This document shows, in pieces, positions 1-10,682 of a stretch of 64,000 bases of DNA (the first letter of the stretch is position 1; each line of letters opens with the position of its first letter). The position numbers were made by a program, and so were the translations under genes. Source of the DNA: Phaseolus vulgaris (taxonomy: Eukaryota; Streptophyta; Magnoliopsida; Fabales; Fabaceae); NCBI RefSeq assembly GCF_000499845.2, contig NC_023750.2:31902869-31966868 (forward strand), read 5' to 3'. The notes beneath the pieces are model-generated. The model saw nothing but the letters and a program-made list of their open reading frames with translations. It was not told the DNA's origin and searched no databases.

Positions 1-10
1 CGCGCACTAA

Positions 11-31
11 GGCTTTGTTTGGATTAGGGAG
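11..31 (+). repeat. left terminal inverted repeat of the PIF/Harbinger element
   Basis: The sequence starts GGCTTTGTTTGGATTAGGG and is preceded by TAA. A second GTTTGGATTAAGG copy lies about 80 bases further in (near 91), a subterminal repetition typical of these elements. Confidence 0.65.
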
Positions 32-620
32 TGGAAATGAGGGAGTGAATTTGAGATGATTTGAAGAGAAAGTGTAAAGAAAGTTAGGGTGTTTGGATTA
101 AGGTAAAGAGAGGGGAAAGTGTAGGGAAAGTTTATAAAAGTTTGTGAGTGATGTGATGGATGTGATTGAAATTGTATTTTTTTTTAATTGATAAAAATGT
201 AACTTTACACATTTGTCCTTATATTTAAAAATTGATAAAAAAAATTATTTTGATTGATTATTTGTGAATTATATTTTTTTTAAATTAAAATAATTTTTTC
301 GGAAATTGAAACATTATTTTCGATATCGTGTTCGAGCTAACTTCAGAAAATTATAAATTATATAAATTTTTTGGATCATATTTATGATTGATAAACATTA
401 TTGAGAACAAAGTTGTAATTGTGAATTATTTATTTTTCAATTATAGTTGTATGCAATTAAAAGATTATTTCCGATATGGAACAAATTATTTCTGAAAATG
501 TGTTGGATGTATAATTCGATAAAGGATTTTTTTTTTAAGAAATAAATATTAATGTGTATTAATGCAGTATTTTAGTTTATTAAAGCAAAATTCATTGATA
601 AATTTTGTGCATAATAATAA
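32..620. other. left subterminal non-coding part of the Harbinger element
   Basis: AT-rich DNA with no gene. Bases 60-200 (AGAGAAAGTGTAAAG, GTGATGTGATGGATGTGATTG) are clearly related, in reverse orientation, to 59090-59270, so this is the transposon's subterminal region. The retrotransposon begins at 621. Confidence 0.55.
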
Positions 621-1442
621 TGATCTTGCCGGGAACTTGATTGTCAAAGAACTCGCCACGTCAAACTTGTGCCTTCCGCAAAGAACCCCAAGCGTGCCTG
701 CGAAACACAACAAACGGCGCCTCTAGCGGCCGATTGCACTCCAACGCTCAAGTCAGCCACACAAAACCACCAAAGAACTAAGTACGATGAATCTCTGGGA
801 GACTCGTGTGCACTCTGTGATTCTCTCTCTCTCTCTGTTAACGGGTAACTTGTACGAATGAAATCTTTCCTCTGCATGAGCGTGGGGGGCCTTTATATAC
901 CCTGCGGCGCGCCTGAGTTAGTTACATATGAAGTAACTTCGCATGTTTCTCTCGCTGGATGTCTCGTACAACCTCAGTGTGAATACCAGGTGTGGCCTGG
1001 CTAGCGCACGTACCAGGTGTTACCTGCTGTCCCACCGTGATCACCCCTGCATTGCTCCATGCACGTTATGGGTTAGAGAGCACCAACCACCGACTGGCTG
1101 CTAGCTCCCTTAGGCCACTCTCGTGCACAGTACTATGAAGCACCTGATCTTCTCCTTCTTCCACTACTCTGCAGTACAAGACTCATACGCAACACTCTCG
1201 CTGGGAATTGCCTCTCGCTCCTAGCTTGCATGTGCGTGGCGCGACGACCGATCGTCTCATCTAAACGATGATCGCGCATTCCGTCTGACAACCGACCACC
1301 CCCTTTACACCGATCACCCCCGGGTAACCCTCTCAACAACACACCACACATCAGCTTCCCTGGCCCACGCGTGCCACTAAGAACGGTCCACGTGGCTATC
1401 TACTGCTGACGTCACTGCCAACCGACCACCGACCGGATCACA
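621..1442 (-). repeat. 3' LTR of the first Tat-type element
   Basis: It runs TGATCTTGCC...GATCACA on the plus strand (TG...CA in either orientation) and matches 10683-11506 at about 98-99 percent by eye. It contains a CT microsatellite near 825-836 and a TATATA near 894. The motif TTGAGCGTTGGAGTGC (minus strand, about 736-751) recurs in the other Tat-like LTRs of the window. Confidence 0.9.
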
Positions 1443-1454
1443 AGCCCCCCAGTC
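1443..1454 (-). other. polypurine tract of the first Tat-type element
   Basis: Read on the minus strand, ACTGGGGGGCTTG lies directly before the LTR start TGTGATCC. This is the expected place of the plus-strand primer and it fixes the LTR edge at 1442, not at 1516 where similarity with the other end stops. Confidence 0.7.
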
Positions 1455-1785
1455 TCGAGCTGTATACTTGTTTTCAGCGATGAGACTAAGTGAGCGTCCT
1501 CATCGACCACGTGGCAAGTGACGCCACGTCACGTGCCTCATCACGCGCCACATCACGTGCTGTGCTTTAAGCGACGTTACGCTTTCCTCCCTTCATCTTG
1601 CGACATGTGTACGCATCAATGGCTAGCATGAAGCGTTATTTGCGCCTCTTCACGTTCAAAACTTACGCACCTTCACTGTTCCATCACCTTCTCCAACACT
1701 TTTTCTTTGAAACCTTTCGACTCCCCGCTTGCGATTCATCTTCCCCAATCTCAAGCTTCCAGAAACTGCCAGCGATCGACAAAAG

Positions 1786-2052
1786 GTACCCCTTTTCCTC
1801 ATCTATGGCATATTTGGACATCTTTGACCGATTGCATTGTTCAATAAGTGCAATGTGCATACATTGTGGATTGTTTTTTCTTCTTTTGCACTGTACCAGG
1901 GTTTCCTCTGGCTTCTTCTTTTTTTGCGTTTTCACTTCTTCTTCCCCTTCGTCACCTTCGTTTCTCCATTCTCTTCTCACCGTGCTTTCGTTCCCTTTGT
2001 CTTCCTCTTGTTTCTCATTGACCCATCATTTTATCTTTCTTTTCCACTGTAG
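1786..2052 (+). other. probable 5' leader intron of the antisense gene
   Basis: AAAAG|GTACC at 1785/1786 and a long pyrimidine-rich stretch ending ACTGTAG at 2052 make a standard GT-AG intron ending three bases before the ATG at 2056. The open frame over 1598-2056 is pyrimidine-rich low-complexity sequence and fits leader/intron better than protein. Inference only. Confidence 0.4.
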
Positions 2053-2055
2053 CTA

Positions 2056-4262
2056 ATGGCTCGCACAAAAACCACCGCACGCCTTGCTTCTCCTTCCGGT
2101 GCACAGCCTTCTGCCCGTGCACCATCGTCGTCTTCAACAAGCGCAACTCCTTCGGTGAGCGCGCAACCCAGAGCGCCTCTTGCTCCCCAAGACTACGCGC
2201 GAGCGTACCAGTGGGCTCCCCTCCATCTGCTCGCCGAAACCTCTAGCCAACTTCCCGCTGATCACTTAGCCACCCTGCTCAAGAGTGACGCGGACGAGCC
2301 CTCAAGTGCCCTCGATAGGGAAGACGACAGACACCTAGGCGTGTGCATCCCCCCCCGAGGCATGCCTATATGCGTGGACGATAGGGCCACCAATGGGGTG
2401 CCCTTCACCTTCATCTACTCAGCCATCTTCAAGAGGCTGCGTCTCCGACTCCCTTTCACCTTCTTCGAGAAGGATCTCCTCACCGAGCTGAACGTGGCTC
2501 CGTGTCAACTCCACCCGAACGCTTGGCCATTCATCCGGGCGTTCGAAATCCTATGCAACCATTTCGGGCACCCTCCATCGACCGACGTCTTCCTCCATTT
2601 CTTCGAGGCCAAGAACCCTGGTGACAGGTCGTGGGTAAGCCTGAATGGTGTCTCAGGGAGGGTGATCTTGGGCCTATACCAACAATCCTTCAAGGATTGG
2701 AAGGGTAGGTTTTATATGATCACCTCCAACGAGCACAACCCAACCTTACTCGAGGGCTTTCCCCTCTACTGGGTTCCCAAGGTAGAATTAAGGAAACCCT
2801 GGGGTTTGGAGGCCATGGCGCCATACGAGCGCGAGCTGTGTGGCCTTCTTTCGAGCTTGGGCACCAAGTTTGTCTCCTCCACCCTCATCAAGCACGAGTT
2901 TGATGCAGAGATGCTCAAGAAATACATTGGTTTGCCCTCTTATCTTCTCTCTGACTTGCTATTATGTTTTTTTTTCTTTTGAACATGCGCCTCGTGCTTG
3001 CTTGCCATACTCATTCATCTGCATATGCTAATCGCCTGCCTGCGCTTTGTTTTATTTGCTTCTCGGCTTCTTGCGCACTAACCTCTTGTTATGCTTACCT
3101 GGTGCAGATATGACTTCCACGAGGGAACGCCGGCAACAACTGATCGAGCTCGCCAAAAGCCGACGAGCTGCCGGGTCGTCCTCTGGAGTGGAGGCGACCG
3201 CCGAACCCATTCTCGCTTTCCCCATCTCGGTCGTGCTAGCTGAAGGCCCCGAGACCAGGGGTGATAAGAAGAGGAAACGGTTGGTGAAGGCTCCCACCAC
3301 CGTCGTGACCATCGACGAGGAGAGCTCGGGGTCCCCCTTGGTCCAACGGAGAAAAAGGGGAACCGAGGTACCTGAGGAAAACGCCATCCTAACCCCTCAG
3401 GCTCAGGCCTCCCCTGCACACCCTCCTTCTCCACCTCCTCTTCCTTCCCCGCTCCTGCCGGACCACTCCCACCGCCTCAAGCAACTGGGAGCGGGGTGGC
3501 GCGCTCAGAGGGGACCTCTCGCCCTCCCACCTCTCCATGCCCTCAAGATTCTGCTACCACAACCGAGGGTGGTGGCGAGAGCTCCCTTCAAGCATCGAGG
3601 TCAAGCGCTGAGGGGCTCTCCAGGGTCCTTCGCCTGACTAAGCAGCTGATTCAAGGACGCGAGCTAGTCAAGTGGAGTGCCAGCGAAGTTGATCTCCATC
3701 TGGCCCGCCAGATGGTGCTTTCCCTCGAATTCTCCACGCAACATCGCCGTCTTGAGAAGCTGGAAGGTAAGGTGAACGAGCTGCTCAACCAGAAGGAGTC
3801 GCTCCAAAGCGACTACGAGGCTCTTCAAAATACCAACGACATGCTGAAGGACATGCTGGAGGAGGCCAAGAAAGGACGTGCCCTACAAATCCAGGAGACC
3901 ATCAAGACGGAGATGCTGATGGGGGATGCCATCTTGATGCTGATCTGCTGGAGACAACGGGAAGGACCCTCCAGCTTGAGACCGAGAATGCCTTTCTGTG
4001 TCAACAGCTTGCAAACATTGTGGAGGTTCTCTCAGCAAAAGACCAAAAGCTCAAGGACGCTGAATCTGCCAACGCCACTCTGACTACCGAGAAGGTCGTG
4101 CTTGAGAACGAGAAGACCAAGCTTTGGGAAGAGGCTGCCGATACCTTCGCTGACGGGTTTGACTTGGCCCTCGAGCAGGTGAAGTGCGTCTTCCCAGAGG
4201 CTGACTATTCTCAGTTCGCGATGGACTTCAAAGTTGTGGATGGCAAGATCGTCCGCCCATGA
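2056..4262 (+). pseudogene. antisense accessory gene of the Tat element (PMD/Transposase_28-like domain plus coiled coil)
   Basis: This gene runs opposite to gag-pol between integrase and the 3' LTR. Exon 1 (2056-2929) has a Ser/Thr/Pro-rich N-terminus of about 50 residues, then a folded domain with motifs LPFTFFEKDLLTELNV and CQLHPNAWPFIRAFEILC. This resembles the domain annotated in plants as putative gypsy-type transposon protein. A GT-AG intron (2930-3107) joins in phase to a second exon starting DMTSTRERRQQ. The second exon is basic and Pro-rich in the middle and ends in a Leu/Glu-rich coiled coil finishing DGKIVRP. The exon 2 frame shifts near 3480-3500 and again near 3930-3960, so this copy is broken. 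The same gene type occurs antisense at 41929-43840. Its function is unknown; a DNA- or protein-binding accessory factor is only a guess. Confidence 0.7.
2930..3107 (+). other. GT-AG intron in the antisense gene
   Basis: The donor is ATTG|GTTTGC at 2929/2930 and the acceptor is GGTGCAG|ATATG at 3107/3108. Exon 1 leaves one base of a codon and exon 2 supplies two, so the frame continues without a stop. The intron is rich in T, as plant introns are. Confidence 0.65.
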
Positions 4263-5202
4263 TTTCTTTTTGATGCAGCTTTCTTTATTTTATTCATAAA
4301 CACTTGTCTTGTAAGGACTTTGACTGTATATATTAAATTCCTCTTTTCTCTTACTGCTTGTTCTGTTGTGTACCTCTTACTTAGCCTTTAGCTCTCGCTA
4401 TGCACGATTAATTGTTTAACCTACACGAGCTTGGTACAAAACCTTAACTGTATTTGAACTTTTCCTTCTGACTTTGACCACAACTAACGACACTTGATAA
4501 CGTCCGAGCTTGGCTCGCTCAGGCCTACTGCGTAAGAACTTGTCAAAAACTCTTAATACTGTTTTAACCACCGATGACCGATCAAAGCGCCACAGCTACT
4601 CCTCAGTCATCGAGCCTCTGCTTCCACCTTACATCCATCTAGGTTGTGTGTCGCTCCAGCGCTAAATGCATAGAGGACTTCGACCTCGATCGGTCGAGGA
4701 TGATGCATTGTCTTGGGCAAAAGAGTGTTTCTCGATAACCCCTCTTGCTTGCCCCAAGGCCATCAAACCCTAACCCGTCGGGTCGTACATCGTCCTCCTC
4801 ACTCCTGGGGTGAGGAGGGTTTCTTGACTAAGAATTCTACTGCGCCAACTTTAATGCTATGCACTTGGGTAAAGGTGTTTCTCGAAATCCCCCCTTCCCT
4901 TTATTGGACTTACTAACACCCCTGGCCTTTCGAACCTTAGTTGCCTACGCTCACACCTGGGTGAGGAGGTCTTTAAACCGACCGCCCTGCTCGCGCTTGG
5001 GGCGAGGAGGGTTTAACCGGTTACCTGCGCTCGCGCCTGGGGCGAGTAGGATTTTAACTTAAAAACTTGCAAACCTTTCATACAGATAACTTCCTTTTTT
5101 TTTATTGGGTGGCCTCATTAAAACCCTCTTCTGGGAAAAAGAGTGCCCCCTGATCTGTTCAAGCTGTTTATACTAGCGCAAAGGCGCGACTACTTTACAT
5201 TC
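4263..5202. other. non-coding spacer between antisense gene and integrase
   Basis: No gene is visible. The first 100 bases are T-rich and could hold the antisense gene's 3' UTR (TTTATTTTATTCATAAA near 4284-4300). The rest holds degenerate tandem repeats, listed separately. Confidence 0.6.
4700..5060. repeat. degenerate tandem repeats in the Tat spacer
   Basis: A motif close to GCGCCTGGGGCGAGGAGGGTT recurs about five times (near 4800, 4960, 4998, 5034 and earlier decayed copies) at spacings of about 40-60 bases or multiples. The second Tat element has an unrelated tandem array at the same structural position (41080-41350). Confidence 0.5.
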
Positions 5203-6868
5203 TCAACTGAAATAGAACTTTAAATGCGTGGCGTTCCATGTTCTGGGGATCGTCCCTCCGTCCAAAGTCTCCAGCCGATAGGCGCCATTCTCCAGCGTTT
5301 CCACCACTCTGAACGGGCCAATCCACTTAGGGGACAACTTATTCTCCAACTCGTGCTGATGTGCTTTCCTCATCACCAGGTTCCCTTCTTGGAACTGCCT
5401 CGGTCGCACCTTGGAGTTGTGCCTACGCTCCACCCTTCTCTTTACGGCTTCGGCACTGACCCTCTCGCACCTCATCCAGGAGGTCCAGGTTTACTTTCCT
5501 CTCCTCGTTGGACTCCTCGGCCACGAAATTTAAAAACCTTGGTGAGCTTTCTTGTATCTCCACAAGGATCATAGCGTCCGACCCATAGACCAAACTGAAC
5601 GGTGTCTCATGGGTGCTAGATTGTGGAGTGGTGTGATAGGCCCACCTGATCCTGGGAACCTCCTCTGCCCACGTTCCCTTGGCCTTTTCCAACCTTCTCT
5701 TCAACCCTCTGAGCAGTACTCGGTTGGCCGATTCCACCTGCCCGTTCGTTTGAGGGTGCTCCACCGAGGCGAACACCTGCTGTATTCCTATTTCTTCGCA
5801 CAGGTTCTTCAGCTGGTGACTCGTAAACTGGGTACCATTGTCGGAGACTAAACGCTTGGGCACTCCGAAACGGCACACAATGTTCTTCCACACGAACTGT
5901 TGGACCTTGTGAGCGGTGATCTGCGCGACCGGCTCTGCCTCCACCCACTTTGTGAAATACTCTATGGCGACCATCAGAAACTTCATCTGCCTCACTGCTA
6001 AGGGAAAGGGTCCCAGGATGTCGATTCCCCAGGTGTGGAACGGCCATGGGCTGTGAATCGACCTTAGCTCTTCAGGGGGCGCCTTGTGCCAATCTGCGTG
6101 TTGCTGGCACTGCTTGCAACGTTGAGCATACCCCACGCAGTCTTCTTTCAGCGTTGGCCAGTAGTACCCTGCGCAGAGAACTCTACTTGCCAAGGCGCGA
6201 CCACTAACGTGGCTTCCACACACTCCCTCGTGGAGCTCTGACATGATCCTCGTGCACTGCTCTTCGTGCACGCACACCAACACTGGATGGGTGAATCCAA
6301 ACTTAAAGAGGTCCCCATCGATAAGGGTAAACTTACTCGACCTCTTCTTTACCCTTTTCGCCTCCGACGGATCCAGCGGGAGCACCCCATATGCCAAATA
6401 TCGCTGGTACGACGTTATCCACGTGTCAGTTCTTCCTACAGCGCAAACCTCAATCGCCTCATCGGTTCTTATTGGTCGCGCTCTCAGCCTGGGCGCTCTC
6501 AAAGTTTCTTGAGTTAGAGACCGATGACCGATCGCTATGCGCTCCCTTGATTTGCACACTTGAAGTACTTGGTTGTCCGTTACGAACGCGCGAGGTACCT
6601 TCAAGGTCTCTTGGATGACGGTCCTCTGCCTACCCCCCTTGCCTGAGCTGGCTAGCTTAGCGAGCAAGTCAGCTCTGGCATTCTGCTCTCTTGGTACGTG
6701 GACCAACTCAAACTCTGCAAAGGACGTCTTCAAGGTGTGCACATACTCGAGGTATGCAGCCATCTGTGGGTCTTTGGCCTGGAACTCCCCCGTTACCTGC
6801 CCGGTGACCAACAGGGAGTCGGTCTTGGCCAACAAACTCCTTGCTCCCATCACCCTTGCCAGCACCAT
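5203..6868 (-). pseudogene. integrase (with end of second RNase H) of the first Tat-type element
   Basis: The integrase inserts the retrotransposon cDNA. The reading frame begins inside the archaeal-type RNase H, then shows the zinc-binding region (HEGVCGSHVSGR, then CKQCQQHADWH). The catalytic core has all three acidic positions: WGIDILGPFP, VSDNGTQFTS and NGQVESANR. A C-terminal KWIGPFRVVETLENGAYRLE follows, then LKFYFS at the stop. A one-base shift near 5455-5465 moves the C-terminal part (5203-5475) to another frame, and the upstream joint to RNase H near 6860 is also shifted by one base. Otherwise the protein is long and well conserved, in line with a recent insertion. Confidence 0.88.
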
Positions 6869-7596
6869 ACGGCGATCAAGGCCTCGTACTCCGCCTGGTT
6901 GTTGCTGGCCTTGAAAGTGAAGCGCAGAGACTGCTCGATCAGCACTCCGTTTGGTCCTTCCAGGATGACTCCAGCGCCACTTCCCTGTTGATTGGAGGAG
7001 CCATCCACTGATAAGACCCAGCGAAAATCTAGGCCCTCCGAAGGTGCAGCGCCCAATGACAATTCGACGACGAAGTCCGCAAACACCTGCCCCTTGATCG
7101 GTCCTCGGGGTTCGTACCTTATATCGAACTCAGATAGCTCTACGGCCCACTTCACCATCCTCCCGGCTACGTCAGGCTTCTTGAGCACCTTCTGGATGGG
7201 AAGATCGGTCATCACTACAACCGTGAAGCTGTGAAAGTAATGGCGAAGCCTCCTTGCTGAGAACACCACCGCCAGAGCTGCCTTCTCTAGGGCCTGATAC
7301 CTTACCTCAGGACCCTGGAGCACCTTACTCACAAAATAAATAGGTCTCTGGACCTGGTCTTGCTCTTGAACCAAAGCTGAACTGACCGCTCTTTCCGTTA
7401 CAGCAAAGTACAAGCGGAGAGGGGTGCCCTCCAGTGGTTTGCACAGCACCGGTGGGCTTGCCAGATACCATTTTAGCTTAATGAAAGCCTCCTCACACTC
7501 CTTTGTCCAAACGAACCTACTGTTCCGTTTGAGACACTGGAAGTAAGGATGACCCTTCTCTCCTCCGGCGGACATAAATCGCGACAATGCCGCCAA
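6850..7596 (-). pseudogene. RNase H and archaeal-type second RNase H of the first Tat-type element
   Basis: This follows reverse transcriptase. The first part (FVWTKECEEAFIKLK, then LRLYFAVTERAVSSALVQ) is the connection and RNase H-like domain, ending near IRYEPRGPIKGQVFADF. A second RNase H then begins with WVLSVDGSSNQQGSGAGVIL and reaches NNQAEYEALIA, the acidic signature of the archaeal-type domain. Two RNase H domains in a row mark the Tat branch. A one-base loss near 6868 shifts the frame before the rest of the second domain. A premature TAG at 7612-7614 separates it from reverse transcriptase. Confidence 0.85.
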
Positions 7597-7611
7597 CCGA
7601 CCGGTGAGTTG

Positions 7612-8415
7612 CTACACCTCCTTCACCGACGTTGGGCTCCTCATTGCCATGATCGTCGCACACTTCTCGGGGTTCGCCTCGATCCCCCGCTCTGTTAGGA
7701 GGAAGCCTAAAAGCTTTCCCGCTTCCACGCCAAAAATACACTTCTCTGGGTTGAGCTTTAACCTGTATTTGGCGATTGTTGCAAACAATTCCTCCAGATC
7801 AGTGACATGCTGCTCCTTCTCTCGCGAGGTTACCACCATGTCATCGACGTAAGCCTGTACATTCCTCCCCAACATCGGTGAGAGCACCCTATCCATCAAC
7901 CTCTGATAGGTGGCCCCCGTGTTCTTCAGCCCAAAGGGCATTACCTTGTAACAGTAACAAGACCACTCGGTCATGAACGCAGTCTTGCACTCGTCCATCA
8001 GATGCATCCTGATCTGATTATAGCTTGAGAATGCATCCAGGAAACTCATAAGCTGGCATCCCGACGCGCTATCCACCAAGGCGTCTATGCTGGGTAGGGG
8101 ATAGGAGTCCTTTGGGCATGCCTTGTTTAGATCGGTGAAGTCCACGCACATCCTCCACTTACCATTTGACTTCTTCACCAGTACCACATTAGCCAGCCAT
8201 TCTGGGTACTGGATTTCTCTGATGTGCCCCGCGGCCAAGAGTTTGCGGGTTTCTTCGTGGACTACCTGCCTTCTCTCCTCATTGAACTTCCTCCTCCTCT
8301 GGCGCACCGGTCGGACCTGGGGGTCCATTGCAAGACGATGGCAGAGGAAGTCCGGGTCAATGCCTGGCATGTCCGAGGCTGACCACGCAAACGCGTCCAG
8401 ATGCCTCTCAATCAC
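7612..8415 (-). pseudogene. reverse transcriptase of the first Tat-type element
   Basis: The polymerase copies element RNA to DNA. Seen in order: VKKSNGKWRMCVDFTDLNKA, the SFLDAFSSYNQI block, VMPFGLKNTGATYQRLMD and the catalytic YVDD in QAYVDDMVVTS, then LGFLLTERGIEANPEK. The thumb ends SPTSVKEV followed by TAG (7612-7614), where the second Tat element has Q in SPTNLKEVQRL. The upstream frame is open across 8416-8430 back to a TGA at 8431-8433, so the apparent ATG start at 8415 is not real and the protein is part of the polyprotein. Confidence 0.9.
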
Positions 8416-8430
8416 CTCGGCGATCTGTCT

Positions 8431-9456
8431 TCACGTGTCGTCGCTGAGCGATCCCCCCAGCTTAAACCTCTTTTCTTGGATCTCCATCTCCACCCACCCC
8501 TCAGCAGGGTGGGACCTCCTTTCACTGGCGATGACCGCCCTTGCGATTCCGGACTCGCGAGGGGTGATCATGCTGTCTTCCTCAGTTTCAGCTGGGGCCA
8601 TTCCCGAGCCCCCCAACACTGCTTCCTCCATCTCCAGATCCCCTTGCGTGCCCCTTACCACCTCCACTTCCGATCGCCTCTCGCCTGCACCCGGCTGTGG
8701 TGTCGTGGTGACATAGCACACGCTTCTCTGTTGCTTGAGACTGTTCTCATAGCAGCGCCTAGCTTCCTTCTGGTCTGACTTGATGGTGATCACTACCCCC
8801 TCCATTGACGGCAGCTTCAACTTCATGTGCCTCGTCGACGGTACGACACCCAACCTGTTGAGAGTCGGTCTTCCCAACAGTACTTTGTAGGCAGATGGGG
8901 CATTCACCACTAGGTACTTGATCTTCTCGGTGCGAGACCCGGCCCCATCGGTAAACGTGGTTCTCAGCTCGATGTAGCCTCGCACCTCCACTTGGTCCCC
9001 TGCAAAACCATATAAGCACCCCGGGTATGGCCTTAGATGATCGAGGGGCAGTTGTAGCTTGTTGAACGTCGACTAGAACATCACGTCCGCCGAGCTTCCT
9101 TGGTCTACAAGGACCCTGTGCACTTTTCTCCCTGCCGTGACGAAGGAGATAACAATAGGATCGTTGTCGTGTGGCACAACGTCCTGGAGATCCGCCTTGG
9201 TGAAGGTGATGTCAACGTTGGGGGAGCGATCTTCTTCCACCGAGTCGACCGCCATCACCGAGCGTGCGTACCTCTTCCTCTGAGAGGCCGTACATCCTCC
9301 TCCAGAGAAGCCTCCCGCAATCGTGTGCACTGCCACTTCGTGCTGCGGATCATCCGCTGGTGGTCCCGACGCCCGATCACCTTGCTTCTCTCGCAAGTAA
9401 TCGCTCAGGAAACCACTTTTCACCAACTCCCGAGTTGGTGACCTAACGCCAAGCAA
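8431..9456 (-). pseudogene. gag C-terminus and aspartic protease of the first Tat-type element
   Basis: The polyprotein-cleaving protease shows VLVDQGSSADVMF near its active site (VDQGSS in place of the more common DTGA; the second Tat element has VDQGSSVDILF) and AYKVLLGRPTLNRLGVV further on. An in-frame TAG at 9073-9075 sits where the second element has W in LFWDTF. A TGA at 8431-8433 ends the frame before reverse transcriptase. At the gag end (9430-9500) the conserved WCEFHQAYGHST block is present but the following frame is shifted, so gag and protease are not joined in this copy. Confidence 0.82.
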
Positions 9457-9489
9457 GTGTGGAGTGAGTGGCCATAGGCCTGGTGAAAC

Positions 9490-10589
9490 TCACACCACAC
9501 GTTCTTTTTTCATCCCAGCACCTTGTCGGTCTTCTCCGGTGCTCGCAGACGTGCCGCTATGGCTGGAATGGCGATCAGCTCCGCCAATTCCACCACAAAG
9601 TCGAATCTGGGGGGGCGCGTTGCTCTCCCTCGCGCGCCCCCTGCCCTGGTCAGTCCTAGGTTCATAAGGGCGGGGCTTTCCCTGGGCCCCCTTTCCCTCT
9701 TTGGCCTCGTGCACCCTCATTGGCTGCTGAGACCTACTCGGGCCTACGCGCGATTTGGTCGGGATCGCACTTTCCCTCTTTTCAGAAACAGCTGTTTCTG
9801 CCACAATGTGCGCCACAGCACGACGCCTAATCTCAGCGAAGGTGCTGGGGCGGTTCCTGATCAAAGATTCACTGAAAGGGCCCGCCAGAACCCCTTTCTT
9901 GAACGCATGCACCATCATATCCTCATCTTTGCGGGGCAACCTCACCACCTGAGCCCCAAAACGGCTAAGGTAGTCCCGGAGGCACTCGCCCTGGTTCTGG
10001 CGCACGTCGAACAGGTCGTACGACACCACTGGGGTGCCCTGTTGATGATGTACTGCTCCATGAACAGCTTCGAGAACTGCTGAAACGAAGTGATGTGGCC
10101 ATCTGGTAGGCTCACGAACCACTCCAAAGCGATCCCACTCAATGTGCTCATGAACAGTTTGCAGTACACCGCGTCTGAGCCCCCAGAAAGCATCATCTAG
10201 GTGTGAAACGCTGTCAGATGCGTTTCTGGGTCCTCCACCCCTGTAAACGAGGCTTTCACCCCCACCAAGCCTGGTGGCACCACTGCACCCATGATCTCAG
10301 ATGAGAATGGCATGGGGAAAGTCCTGGGGGGAGACGGTGGCGGCGCCACTCTCTCTGCTGCCACCCGCTCCTTCTGCGCCTGCAAAGTCTTGCGCAATTC
10401 TTCGTTAACGCGATCTAGCTCTTCATTCCTTCCCTGGGATGCAGTCAAATCTGCTTGCATCCTTCCTTGCTCCATTCTTGACGCCGCCACCTCATCTTGC
10501 AGCGCTCGCATCATTTCCAAGACTTGCGCCATTGTCACAGCTGCCTCTTCAGCTGATGGCGCGGGTGAAGTTTGCCTTGTCTTCCTCAT
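9490..10589 (-). pseudogene. gag of the first Tat-type element
   Basis: Gag is the capsid-like structural protein. It starts MRKTRQTSPAPSAEE, has a predicted coiled coil (EELDRVNEELRKTLQAQ), a Pro-rich linker and then the retrotransposon gag core (SGIALEWFVSLPDG, FSKLFMEQYI, DLFDVRQNQGECLRDYLSRF). The C-terminus is basic (RVGPSRSQQPMRVHEAKEGK). A TAG at 10197-10199 interrupts it after LTAFHT. A one-base loss in a C run near 10030-10040 shifts the frame between NRAP and the VVSYDLFDV block. The start at 10589 lies about 75 bases inside the primer-binding site, the normal position. Confidence 0.85.
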
Positions 10590-10662
10590 TTTTTCCGCAA
10601 GAATCTCAAGAACAAACGACGAAACTTAGCAGCAAGGTGGATGGGATCACAAATTCACACGG

Positions 10663-10680
10663 GCCCCACGGTGGGCGCCA
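10663..10680 (-). other. primer-binding site of the first Tat-type element
   Basis: Read on the minus strand, TGGCGCCCACCGTGGGGC begins two bases after the 5' LTR. The second Tat-type element has nearly the same sequence at 27025. The TGG start fits a tRNA 3' CCA end; I do not assign the tRNA. Confidence 0.8.
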
Positions 10681-10682
10681 AA

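Noticed and set aside
621..1516. LTR edge at 1516/11580 (where TG...CA and similarity also fit)
   Set aside because: The purine tract and LTR start TGTGATCC lie at 1442/1443, and no purine tract precedes 1516 on the minus strand.
1598..2056. 152-residue Phe/Ser-rich frame before the antisense gene
   Set aside because: Pyrimidine-rich; better explained as leader and intron ending at the AG at 2052.
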